A DNA stretch of 64,000 nt. Source: JANSYA01 sp965243385 (GTDB taxonomy: Bacteria; Spirochaetota; Leptospiria; Leptospirales; Leptonemataceae). The DNA lies in the NCBI GenBank assembly GCA_965243385.1, contig CBDEUV010000002.1, positions 2,480,001 through 2,544,000 of the forward strand. Direction: 5' to 3'. This document shows positions 16,589-24,327 of this stretch, in pieces (position 1 is the stretch's first letter; every line of letters starts with the position of its first letter). Below the pieces are notes generated by a model. The model had not been told where the DNA came from. It was given only the letters and a program-made list of their open reading frames with translations, and ran no database searches. The translations under genes were made by a program, and so were the position numbers.

Positions 16589-17028
16589 AAATCAATATTG
16601 AAACGCCGGTCGCGATGGATTACCGCGAAGTATACGCCGGATTCACTAAAGACCTTTTCGTAGAACTTACGCCGCCGGGAATCCCCGTAAAGCTGCTGCG
16701 CTTCGACGGCTCGAAAACGGGCGACGAGGTCCATCTCGAACTCAGCTTTCCCGGCTTCAAGCAGCAATGGATCAGCGAGATCATATCCGACGCCTGCGAC
16801 GACAACGAGTGCTGTTTCGTAGACGAAGGCCGCCGGCTGCCCTTCTTTCTTTCCTACTGGCGTCACGCGCACCGCATTCTGAAAGACGGCTCCGGAGCCC
16901 GCATCGTCGACGATATCGAGTTTCGGTCTCCCATTCCAGGCATGGCGCTCTTCGTATATCCGGTCATGGCCCGACAATTTCGAGCGCGCGGTCCGGTTTA
17001 TCAGCGCATATTCGGAAAGCCGGGCTGA
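16585..17028 (+). CDS. SRPBCC (START-like) ligand-binding protein
   Basis: This is a 147-residue protein starting at the ATG that overlaps the upstream stop codon. It has the compact SRPBCC beta-grip layout: an N-terminal strand MKINIETPVAMDYREVYAGF, the mid-sequence LLRFDGSKTGDEVHLELSFPG, an Asp/Cys-rich segment (DACDDNECCFVDEG) and a C-terminal helix with MARQFRARGPVYQRIFG. Such proteins bind hydrophobic ligands in a deep cavity. In many bacteria this domain is fused or adjacent to a TIGR01777 epimerase, and here that gene follows directly, supporting a shared role. The ligand is not known. Confidence 0.8.
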   Translation: MKINIETPVAMDYREVYAGFTKDLFVELTPPGIPVKLLRFDGSKTGDEVHLELSFPGFKQQWISEIISDACDDNECCFVDEGRRLPFFLSYWRHAHRILKDGSGARIVDDIEFRSPIPGMALFVYPVMARQFRARGPVYQRIFGKPG

Positions 17029-17126
17029 AAATCTGGTAGCGAAATCAGCCAGGCTGCGGTTTCTGGATGATAGTCGTGGGTCCGCACGTTCCTGTCAGCG
17101 GCACCGTCGATTCGCCCCTTCCACTT

Positions 17127-18080
17127 ATGGCCAAACAACCCACTGTATTAATCTGCGGGGGATCCGGTTTAATCGGAACCCGGCTTCAAGAAATGCTGCG
17201 CTCCCGGGGATTCCGGGTGACCGTCCTGAGTCGCAGCAAATCGGAAGGACCCGATCGCTTTTATTGGGATCCCGCCCGTGGCTTTCTGAACATCGACGCG
17301 CTGAACGCCGATCACATCGTGAACCTGGCGGGCGCGGGGGTGGCCGACAAAAAGTGGAGCGCCAAACGCAAGGCCGAGATCATCGACAGCCGCGTGCAAA
17401 GCGCCGACATAATCTACAAGAAGCTTACGGAAAGCAAAGACTACCCGCAAAGCTATATATCCGCTTCGGCGATCGGGTACTACGGCCACCGCGGCCAGGA
17501 ATGGCTCACCGAAGACGCGGCCCCCGGGAAAGGTTTCCTGGCCGAAACGACGGCGCGCTGGGAACAGGCGGCGGAGCGATTTCGCGAGTTAAAGATTCGC
17601 ACGGTCAAGTTGCGCATCGGCGTAGTTCTCGGTCGGGGCGGCGGAGCGCTCGAAAAACTGACTATGCCGGTACGCTGGATGGCGGGCGCACCGCTCGGTT
17701 CCGGCCAGCAGTACATGAGCTGGGTTCACATCGAAGACATGTGCGGGATGATCGTGGCGGCCATCGAAAATAAAAATAAGAAGTGGAACGGCGTGGTCAA
17801 CTGCGTGGCGCCCGCTCCGGTCACGAATCGCGAAATGACGCAACGCATAGCGAAATTGCTGGACAAACCGCTCTTCCTGCCGAACGTTCCTGAATTCGCG
17901 TTGCGACTCGCGATGGGCGAGATGGCCGACATCGTCCTGGAAAGCACCCGGGTTTCCGCGGAAAAGGTCCAAAACGAGCTTGGCTTTCAGTTCGAGTACG
18001 CCGAACTCGACGACGCCCTGCGCGATCTGCTGAACGCGCCGGCGACCGGCGGCGGTCCTGATGACCAGGCGGACGCCTGA
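17127..18080 (+). CDS. TIGR01777-type NAD(P)-dependent epimerase (YfcH/SDR39U1 family)
   Basis: This encodes 317 residues from the ATG at 17127, giving a canonical extended SDR start with GGSGLIG at 11-17. Family hallmarks are FYWDPARG, NLAGAGVADKKWSAKRKAEIIDSRVQS, YISASAIGYYGHRG and the C-terminal WIHIEDM-like SWVHIEDMCGMIVAAIENK. The natural substrate of this family is not established. It often occurs fused with or beside an SRPBCC domain, as here (98 bases upstream). An alternative TTG/ATG region at 17067 would add 20 residues with no conserved content. Confidence 0.9.
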   Translation: MAKQPTVLICGGSGLIGTRLQEMLRSRGFRVTVLSRSKSEGPDRFYWDPARGFLNIDALNADHIVNLAGAGVADKKWSAKRKAEIIDSRVQSADIIYKKLTESKDYPQSYISASAIGYYGHRGQEWLTEDAAPGKGFLAETTARWEQAAERFRELKIRTVKLRIGVVLGRGGGALEKLTMPVRWMAGAPLGSGQQYMSWVHIEDMCGMIVAAIENKNKKWNGVVNCVAPAPVTNREMTQRIAKLLDKPLFLPNVPEFALRLAMGEMADIVLESTRVSAEKVQNELGFQFEYAELDDALRDLLNAPATGGGPDDQADA

Positions 18081-18111
18081 ACCCGCTCCGCGGGCGCTGC
18101 TCACAAACAGA

Positions 18112-19110
18112 ATGACTTCCGCTTTGATCACAGGCATTCAGGGATTCGCGGGGTCCTATCTGTGCCACGAACTCCTGAGTCGGGGGGAGCGCGTGAGCGG
18201 CCTGGATCGCGCGAGTTCCGGCGAGCGAGCCTTACCGCTGCCCAGGCCGGGCATGGCGGCGATTACTCCGGAGCAGATCGCCGGGGTCGACGTCTTCGCG
18301 TCGGATATGAGCGACCTCGATCAGCTCGCGGATATTCTCAAGAAAACCGGCGCGGACCGGATCTACCATCTGGCCGGCATGGCCTACGTTCCGGACAGCT
18401 GGAAGAGTCCCGTCGCGACGCTGGCCGCCAACAGCATTTGCGCGTTGAATCTGCTGCAGGCCGCGCGGGCTATCGGCTGGCGCGGACGTTTTCTTTTTGT
18501 CAGCTCCAGCGACGTGTATGGCACGCCTGCTCCCGAAGAGCTCCCGCTCACCGAGGCTTCGCCCATTCGCACGGAAAGCCCCTACGCCCTCAGCAAGTAC
18601 ACAGCCGAAGAATTCGCGCGCTATTATAACCAGGACGGCATCGAAGTCGTCATCGCCCGGCCCTTCAATCACATCGGGCCCGGGCAGCGCGGGGAATTTG
18701 TCGTGCCTTCGTTTCTCGAACGCATCGAAGCGGCGGCGCGCTCCGGCGCGGACTGCATTCGCGTGGGCGAGATGGAAGCCGTACGCGATTTCACGGACGT
18801 GCGCGACGTAATCGCCGCCTACGCGATGCTGATGGAAAAAGGCGAAAGCGGCGGCGTATACAATATCTGTTCCGGTCATCCGAAAAAGATCGGCGAAGTG
18901 CTCCAGCTGGCGATCGCGGCCAGCGGACATTCCGTGCGGTATGAAGTCGATCCCGCCCTGCTTCGCAGCGAAGGCGCCAATCAACGCTACGGCGACTGCG
19001 CGCCCCTGATGGCTCTGGGCTGGCGGCCGCGGATCGAACTGGCCGACACCATTCGCGACATGTACGCCTACATGACCGAACACAATCAACCACAGGAAAC
19101 CCGGCCCTGA
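18112..19110 (+). CDS. NAD-dependent epimerase/dehydratase, GDP-4-keto-6-deoxymannose reductase (RMD)-like
   Basis: This 332-residue extended SDR protein has GIQGFAG (8-14, NAD binding), HLAGMAYVPDSW, SSSDVYG (131-137) and the catalytic Y158-x3-K162 (YALSK). PFNHIGPGQRGEFVVPSF and FTDVRDV are typical of RMD/GDP-mannose 4,6-dehydratase relatives. It probably acts on a nucleotide sugar in the cytoplasm, although the surrounding genes are not an obvious sugar pathway. The start at 18112 is chosen for the normal Rossmann beginning; the frame extends upstream into the preceding gene. Its stop overlaps the next start (TGATG). Confidence 0.88.
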   Translation: MTSALITGIQGFAGSYLCHELLSRGERVSGLDRASSGERALPLPRPGMAAITPEQIAGVDVFASDMSDLDQLADILKKTGADRIYHLAGMAYVPDSWKSPVATLAANSICALNLLQAARAIGWRGRFLFVSSSDVYGTPAPEELPLTEASPIRTESPYALSKYTAEEFARYYNQDGIEVVIARPFNHIGPGQRGEFVVPSFLERIEAAARSGADCIRVGEMEAVRDFTDVRDVIAAYAMLMEKGESGGVYNICSGHPKKIGEVLQLAIAASGHSVRYEVDPALLRSEGANQRYGDCAPLMALGWRPRIELADTIRDMYAYMTEHNQPQETRP

Positions 19111-19925
19111 TGCGACGCCTGGCTCTCTTCGATCTCGATTTTACGCTGCTCCCCCACGACACGATGTTCCTGTTCGCGAACTACGTGCTGCGCCGCAAAC
19201 CCTGGCGGCTGCTGTATCTGATCGTCTTCGCCCCCTTCGTTCCTCTGCGCCTGCTGGGGCTGATTACCGAGGTTCCCCTCAAACGCGCGTTCTTCAGCTT
19301 TCTGTGGGGCCTGTCCCACGCGCAGGTCGATGCACTGGCGCGGGACTTCGTGCGCACCGAGGTCATTCCGCGCCTCTATCCGGAGCTCAAAACGATACTG
19401 GAGACTGAACGCGAAAACGGCAACGTCCTGGTATTGAACACCGCTTCGCCGGATTTCTTTGTACGTTATATCGCCGAGGCCCTCGCCTTCGACCATCGCT
19501 TCGCGAGCCCCCTGGAAATCCCGGAACGAGTGCCGCTCCTGCCCCGCTTCACGGGACCCAATAACAAGGGGCGACAGAAGATTCGCGCGATGCGCGCGGC
19601 CGGCGTCCTGGGCGCAAACGGATCGGGCGATGCGAGCGAGGCGCAAGCCGCAGCCGCAGAAGAATCCGCCGATTGGAACCCGCGCCCTGATCCGCAGGTG
19701 GCTCTGGCTGCTACGGACAGCACGGCCGATCTGCCCATGCTCGAGCTGGCGGAGCGCGGACTGTTGATTCATCCCGATCTGCAGAAATTCGAGCGCAAGA
19801 CCGGCGGCCCGGTAAGCGGCTTTTCTCACTGGACAGTACACGAGCCCGCGCGACCCTATTCCGGTCGCGGCGGCGAGTATCGGAGCGCAATCCGCCAGAT
19901 GCTCGGACTCTATCCGCCGGCCTGA
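19110..19925 (+). CDS. HAD-superfamily phosphatase, subclass IB (SerB-like)
   Basis: This is a 271-residue HAD-IB phosphatase. It has the DLDFT motif (D8-x-D10-x-T12, nucleophile and acid), a helical cap with hydrophobic stretches (about 33-53), motif II NTAS at 110-113, a Lys at 153, and motif III DSTADLPML (D203, D207) for magnesium. An Ala/Glu-rich insert around 165-190 precedes motif III and is unusual. Relatives include phosphoserine phosphatase and lysophosphatidate/glycerolphosphate phosphatases; the hydrophobic cap suggests a lipid-like substrate, which is inference. It begins on the last base of the previous stop, so it is the last gene of the five-gene operon. Confidence 0.88.
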   Translation: MRRLALFDLDFTLLPHDTMFLFANYVLRRKPWRLLYLIVFAPFVPLRLLGLITEVPLKRAFFSFLWGLSHAQVDALARDFVRTEVIPRLYPELKTILETERENGNVLVLNTASPDFFVRYIAEALAFDHRFASPLEIPERVPLLPRFTGPNNKGRQKIRAMRAAGVLGANGSGDASEAQAAAAEESADWNPRPDPQVALAATDSTADLPMLELAERGLLIHPDLQKFERKTGGPVSGFSHWTVHEPARPYSGRGGEYRSAIRQMLGLYPPA

Positions 19926-20031
19926 ACTCCGGCGGAACGCGACCGACTTCGAAAATCGCATGGTGTTTCGCCTGAACCAAAAATCAGTCCTGCCTTCGAT
20001 TTGGGGCCGCCGCCTGTCCCGGAGCATATTT

Positions 20032-20478
20032 ATGAAGGTCGTAAGCGCTCTGAGCGCGAGCGCGCTCTTCGCCTGCACCAACTATACAGCGGAAACGCAG
20101 AATATCAATCCGCCGATCATTCTTTCGATCGTGGCGGAAGGCACCGGCCACCTGATTACGGTCTCGGCTCAAAACGCGGAAATCGGTTTCTTCGGCTATC
20201 GACTGTATCAGGGAACCGACGAGTCCGCCGTGCGCGCGATCAACCCCAACAACGGCACCGACTGCGGCGCTCTGGCGATTTTGCCGGAGCAGGCGTTGAA
20301 CTACGTCATCGAAGCGAAGCCGGGCCAGACGGCGCCGACCGCCGGGGCGACAGACAATCGTATCTGCGCTCTACCTGTGACGCTGACGTCGGGAAGCTTC
20401 GTCGCTCTGCGCGCACTGGGCTTTTCGATTTCAAGCGTGAATACCAGCGTGATTTCCAACGCGGTTGTTGTGCCGTAA
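20032..20478 (+). CDS. Small lipoprotein of unknown function
   Basis: This encodes 148 residues from an ATG with a GGAG site eight bases upstream. The signal peptide ends in L12-F-A-C15, a lipobox. The mature domain looks like a single beta-sandwich (fibronectin type III-like strands such as PIILSIVAEGTGHLITVSAQNAEIGFFGYRLYQG), with two cysteines (TDCGA and RICAL) that could pair. I do not recognise a named family. An in-frame ATG at 19960 would put 24 residues before the signal peptide and is less likely. It is followed by a clear terminator, so it is either monocistronic or ends the preceding operon. Confidence 0.75.
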   Translation: MKVVSALSASALFACTNYTAETQNINPPIILSIVAEGTGHLITVSAQNAEIGFFGYRLYQGTDESAVRAINPNNGTDCGALAILPEQALNYVIEAKPGQTAPTAGATDNRICALPVTLTSGSFVALRALGFSISSVNTSVISNAVVVP

Positions 20479-20535
20479 GCGACAGCGTCGCGCGAGCGGA
20501 CTCGATCTGAAAGAACCGGCGCTCCGGAGCGCGCA

Positions 20536-20578
20536 AAAAACCCCGCGCAGACTGGACCGTCCAACGCGGGGCTTTTGA
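20536..20578. terminator. Bidirectional rho-independent terminator
   Basis: Arms CCCCGCG (20543-20549) and CGCGGGG (20567-20573) form the outer stem, with an inner GGAC/GTCC stem in the loop. An A-run precedes (20537-20542) and CTTTT follows, so it can work for the lipoprotein gene on plus and the hydroxyacyl-CoA dehydrogenase gene on minus. Confidence 0.8.
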
Positions 20579-20615
20579 ATGACCCGACTCGCAAGCCGGG
20601 TCACGAAGCCTGGAA

Positions 20616-21926
20616 TCAACCGCCCTTGAATAGCTGGCGATAGTCCAGGCTGCCGCGCAGGCCGTAAAAGCCCGCGTCGTTCTTCGCGTTCGCCAGAAAA
20701 TCCGGCACCGCGATCTTTTGCGATTCGATGAATTTCTTCGCCGCGTCGACGCCGCCCAGCAGCTCGACCCAGGCGGACGGCGGAACCCAGTTGAAACCGA
20801 AGCCCATCGCGCCGTCGACGCCATTCTGGTCGGTCACTTCCGGAATCAGCGAGAAGCTGTAGGCGATATAACGCGCCAGAATATGACGCAGCAAATCCGC
20901 TTCGAATCCTTTGGCGGTCGTGAAGATTTCAATCGCGGTACGATAGTCCGAATTGTGGATCGCGGCGGCCGCTTCTTTCTTAAACGGAATTTCGACTTTC
21001 GGCAGATCAACGTATGCGCCGGTTTTGGTATCCAGCACCTGCTTGGTGCGCTTGCCGTCCGGAGTCTTGCCGCGCAGATAGAGGCCTTTGCCGGCCTTGT
21101 TGCCGAGCGCGCCGTCGTCGATCAGCTTCTGCATATAAGCCGGCATCTTAAAGGTTTCATGCGCGGCGTCTTTGGTGTTTTCGTAAATATTATCTACGAT
21201 CGCTTTGTGAACGTCCAGTCCGACCAGATCGACGGTCGCCAGCGGGCTCATGGCGCGGCCGGTGTATCCGCCCATCAGCGTATCGATGAGATGGATGCCG
21301 CCTTTGTCCTGGTGTTCTTCGGCGAGCTGCGCGACTTCATTCATCAATTGAAAGCCGATGCGATTGCCCGCGAAGGCCGGCGTATCGTTCGTGACGACGA
21401 CCTGACGCAGCAGCTTGTTTTGCAGATAATCCGCCAGTTCTTTCGTGTATCCGGCGTCGTTGCCGGGATGCGTAACAAGTTCGCAAAGCACGAGCTTGTA
21501 GGGCGGATTAAAGAAGTGCGTTCCGTAATAGTGTTTCTGACCGTCCGCGTCGAAATGCGAAGCCAGACGTTCGATGGAAAGACCGGAACTGACAGTCGAA
21601 AGCAGAGTGCCGGGCTTGCGCGCGGCGGCGACGCGCTTATGCAGCGGTTCTTTCGCTTCGTAGGATTCCGCCACGCATTCGAAGATCCAGTCGCTCTCTG
21701 CGACCGCCTTCTCAAGATCTTTCTCGTAGGTGCCGGGAACGAACTGCGATTCGATCACGCCGGAACGCACGGAAGCGACAGCTTTGTTAATGCCTTCCTG
21801 AGCTTTCTCCATCGTGCGGGCGAGCATGTGTACTTTCGCGCCGCCGAAGGCCGCGACGATGGCCGCGGAACCGGCGCCCATCGTACCATTCGCGCCGAGC
21901 AGAGTTACCGTTTTGAATTCTTTCAT
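20616..21926 (-). CDS. 3-hydroxyacyl-CoA dehydrogenase
   Basis: This is a 436-residue enzyme oxidising L-3-hydroxyacyl-CoA to 3-ketoacyl-CoA with NAD in fatty-acid beta-oxidation. The start at 21926 gives the NAD-binding GANGTMG at 11-17. STVSSGLSIERLA, the catalytic-region GTHFFNPPYKLVLCELV and NDTPAFAGNRIGFQLMNE are family signatures; the last part (FGFNWVPPSAWVELLGG) is a duplicated C-terminal domain. It has no fused enoyl-CoA hydratase, unlike FadB. An upstream in-frame start at 22010 adds 28 non-conserved residues. It is divergent from the AraC regulator at 22061, with a 134-base shared promoter region. Confidence 0.93.
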   Translation of the reverse strand: MKEFKTVTLLGANGTMGAGSAAIVAAFGGAKVHMLARTMEKAQEGINKAVASVRSGVIESQFVPGTYEKDLEKAVAESDWIFECVAESYEAKEPLHKRVAAARKPGTLLSTVSSGLSIERLASHFDADGQKHYYGTHFFNPPYKLVLCELVTHPGNDAGYTKELADYLQNKLLRQVVVTNDTPAFAGNRIGFQLMNEVAQLAEEHQDKGGIHLIDTLMGGYTGRAMSPLATVDLVGLDVHKAIVDNIYENTKDAAHETFKMPAYMQKLIDDGALGNKAGKGLYLRGKTPDGKRTKQVLDTKTGAYVDLPKVEIPFKKEAAAAIHNSDYRTAIEIFTTAKGFEADLLRHILARYIAYSFSLIPEVTDQNGVDGAMGFGFNWVPPSAWVELLGGVDAAKKFIESQKIAVPDFLANAKNDAGFYGLRGSLDYRQLFKGG

Positions 21927-22060
21927 AAAAAAATATGCCTTTGATCGCCGTAAAATACGGGAAAATTCAGGGTAAGGACATATCTCGAAATACGCTTTGT
22001 GAGTCAACAAAATGATTGACCGACTCCCGGCCGGGCCTTTCTTTCGGGACGCTCCCGCTT

Positions 22061-23137
22061 ATGACTGCACTGCTCGATACGCTGCGCTTTGTCTGCATCT
22101 CGCACCTGGCCCTGATTGTCGTCTTTCTACTCGGCCACTACCGGCGCGTGCAGAGCTCGCGCTACGCGGCTGCGTTTTGCGCTGGACTGATTTGTTATCT
22201 GATCTATCCGATCGCCCGCCGGCTCGACGCACCGGAGTGGCTGCTGCTCACGCTGGTTTTGATTATGTCGAGTCTGGCTTTCTGTTTTTGGATGCTGGCG
22301 CTGAGCTTTTTTCGCGATGGCTTTCGGAGTCGCTGGTATCACTGGTTGATTCTGGGTCTGCGCCTGCTGCTTGCGTTTATAATGTTCCCGAGCTATCCGC
22401 TGGAAAATCTGAGTCCGGTGGATGAATTCCTCTTTTCGCTGCCGTTCGTAATTACTTCCGTCTGTCTGGCGGGGCTGGGCGTATGGGAGGCGTTACGCGA
22501 ATATGCGAGCGACCTGATTGAAAGCCGGCGACGCTTGCGCGTCTGGTACCTCACCGTCGGCGGCGGCGCGATCGTATTCGTCTCGCTCTTTCGCCTGGGC
22601 GTCGCCGGGCCTGATCTGCGCGATGTACATTCGCTGGCGACTCTGGGAATCATTCTGCTGTTGATTTACGCTTTCTTTCTCAGCGGCACACAGATGCGCA
22701 GCAGCCTCTTTGAAACCGCGTCCGGCACAACCGGGGCGTCAACGGCGAAGGCCAATGCAGACGCCGAAAACACTTTCGACGCCGCGCTGGCGGCGAAGCT
22801 GACGGACGCTTTCGAAAACGATTTCATCTATCGCCAGGAAGGCCTGACCATCCGGCAGCTGGCGCGCTATCTGGACGCGCACGAATACCGATTAAGGCGG
22901 CTGATCAACGCAGACCTGGGCTATCGCAATTTTAACGATTTTTTGAACCGCTACAGAATTCAAGAAGCCTGCGAAATCCTGCTGGATCCGGAACGCGCGC
23001 GCCTGCCGATCGTGCGCATCGCCGACGAATTGGGCTACCGTTCGCTGGGTTCGTTTAACAAAGCATTCAGAGAGCGAACGGGGCAAACCCCCAGCGAGTA
23101 CCGCCGGACGGGCGGCGGCCCGAAAGCTACGACGTAA
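22061..23137 (+). CDS. Membrane-anchored AraC-family transcriptional regulator
   Basis: This 358-residue protein has about six to seven N-terminal membrane segments (to about residue 210), a hydrophilic Ala/Thr/Asn linker, and a C-terminal AraC/XylS DNA-binding domain. The domain contains LTIRQLARYLDAHEYRLRRLINADLGYRNFNDFLNRYRIQEA and the second HTH with IVRIADELGYRSLGSFNKAFRERTGQTPSEYR. A membrane sensor fused to AraC suggests that it senses an envelope or lipid signal directly. It lies just upstream of a fatty-acid-hydroxylase-type gene on the same strand and divergent from a beta-oxidation gene, so either could be a target. The start is ATG 22061; a TTG at 22016 is less likely. Confidence 0.9.
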   Translation: MTALLDTLRFVCISHLALIVVFLLGHYRRVQSSRYAAAFCAGLICYLIYPIARRLDAPEWLLLTLVLIMSSLAFCFWMLALSFFRDGFRSRWYHWLILGLRLLLAFIMFPSYPLENLSPVDEFLFSLPFVITSVCLAGLGVWEALREYASDLIESRRRLRVWYLTVGGGAIVFVSLFRLGVAGPDLRDVHSLATLGIILLLIYAFFLSGTQMRSSLFETASGTTGASTAKANADAENTFDAALAAKLTDAFENDFIYRQEGLTIRQLARYLDAHEYRLRRLINADLGYRNFNDFLNRYRIQEACEILLDPERARLPIVRIADELGYRSLGSFNKAFRERTGQTPSEYRRTGGGPKATT

Positions 23138-23217
23138 TCCGCGGGTGATTCCGGGATGGCCCGAATCGCGCTCAAAACACGTTAGCGAAATGTGAGCGTC
23201 TCGGAATAATCATACGA

Positions 23218-23259
23218 ATTTCGAAATCCGTAGCTATTTTTTACATTGCATTGGAATGC
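23218..23259. promoter_or_regulatory. Two palindromes upstream of the fatty-acid-hydroxylase-type gene
   Basis: ATTTCGAAAT (23218-23227) is a perfect 10-base palindrome, and GCATT-GG-AATGC (23248-23259) is a second dyad. Both lie in the 178-base gap after the AraC gene and 57-98 bases before the next start. They may be regulator sites, but AraC proteins usually bind direct repeats, so the link to the adjacent regulator is weak. Confidence 0.25.
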
Positions 23260-23315
23260 GGCCGAAGTCTTTGATAGTCTTGCGTCACTGTTTCACAATA
23301 AAGGACTGACTCATT

Positions 23316-24167
23316 ATGATCGCATCGACATTCGCAGAACTCAATATCACCCCGCAGATGTTGCTGACCGCTTTCGCAATCACCTTCGCGATCGTCGCGG
23401 GCCGCTATTTGATTCTGGCAGGGCCCACGTATCTGATCTTCTGGAAGGCGCTGGCAGGCAGGCTGCAGCATCGCCGCATTCAGCAAAAATTTCCGGCAAA
23501 CAAAAGATTGTGGGCCGAATTCGGATGGTCCATGGCGACCTTCGTGATCTTCGCGCTGATGGGCCTGACCGCCTTCCTGCTGCGCAAAGCGGGTTTTACC
23601 CAGAACTATGAAAACATCGCCGACTACGGCTGGGCCTACTGGGTTTTTTCGATCGTGCTCATGGCGATCATGCACGATGCGTATTTTTACTGGACTCATC
23701 GCTTCATGCATTTGAAGGGCGTCTTCAAGCACGTACATCGCGTGCATCACGAATCATCCAATCCGAGCCCCTGGGCGGCCTTCGCTTTTCATCCCCTCGA
23801 AGCCGTCGTCGAATTCGGGATCGTATACGTGATTATCTTCACGATCCCGTACCATGCTTCGGCGATTATCGTATTCTTTTCGTACATGACGATCATGAAC
23901 GTACTGGGCCATCTCGGCTACGAACTGTTTCCGAAAGGATTCACCACCGGCCGCTTCACCTGGTGGCACAATACGTCTACGCATCACAATCTGCATCACA
24001 GCAAGTCGAATTGCAACTACAGCCTGTACTTCAACTGGTGGGATCGCATCATGCAGACGAACCATCGCGACTACCACACGACCTTCGAAGCGGTCAAAGA
24101 TCGGCAACCGCTTGAGGCGGGCAACGGGGGCGGGCGAGTATTCGTTGCGCCCGGCGCCGCGAAATAA
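23316..24167 (+). CDS. Fatty acid hydroxylase/sterol desaturase superfamily di-iron membrane enzyme
   Basis: This encodes 283 residues with several membrane segments and the histidine clusters of the superfamily: H120-x7-H128 (with H132), KHVHRVHH around 138-145, H159, H199, and HHNLHH at 223-228, which ligate two irons. Such enzymes hydroxylate or desaturate lipids, including ether lipids, sphingolipids, sterols and carotenoids, using O2. The substrate cannot be chosen from sequence. AAGGA lies 11 bases before the ATG. The upstream neighbour is a membrane AraC regulator and the nearby divergent gene is a 3-hydroxyacyl-CoA dehydrogenase, so a lipid-modification role fits. Confidence 0.9.
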   Translation: MIASTFAELNITPQMLLTAFAITFAIVAGRYLILAGPTYLIFWKALAGRLQHRRIQQKFPANKRLWAEFGWSMATFVIFALMGLTAFLLRKAGFTQNYENIADYGWAYWVFSIVLMAIMHDAYFYWTHRFMHLKGVFKHVHRVHHESSNPSPWAAFAFHPLEAVVEFGIVYVIIFTIPYHASAIIVFFSYMTIMNVLGHLGYELFPKGFTTGRFTWWHNTSTHHNLHHSKSNCNYSLYFNWWDRIMQTNHRDYHTTFEAVKDRQPLEAGNGGGRVFVAPGAAK

Positions 24168-24200
24168 CTGCAAATCCTCGTACGGAATACTACGAAACCG

Positions 24201-24243
24201 GCGGCCGGCTGAGCGACAGCTTAGCTCCTGGCCGCTGGGTTTT
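24201..24243 (+). terminator. Rho-independent terminator after the fatty-acid-hydroxylase-type gene
   Basis: Outer arms GCGGCC (24201-24206) and GGCCGC (24230-24235), an inner near-perfect GCTGAGC/GCTTAGC stem, then TGGGTTTT form a terminator-like structure 33 bases after the stop codon. The U-run is short. Confidence 0.55.
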
Positions 24244-24327
24244 ATGGTTGAAGCCCGACGGGCAGGGGGTTTCCTGTCGTAGCGGCGGCGCATGATCCGG
24301 GCAGGATCTCTCGCCGCCTGACCCTGC

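Noticed and set aside
20718..21944. A 408-codon plus-strand open frame opposite the hydroxyacyl-CoA dehydrogenase gene
   Set aside because: It is antisense to a strongly conserved enzyme and its translation has no recognisable domain; long antisense frames are expected from the codon bias of this GC-rich DNA.
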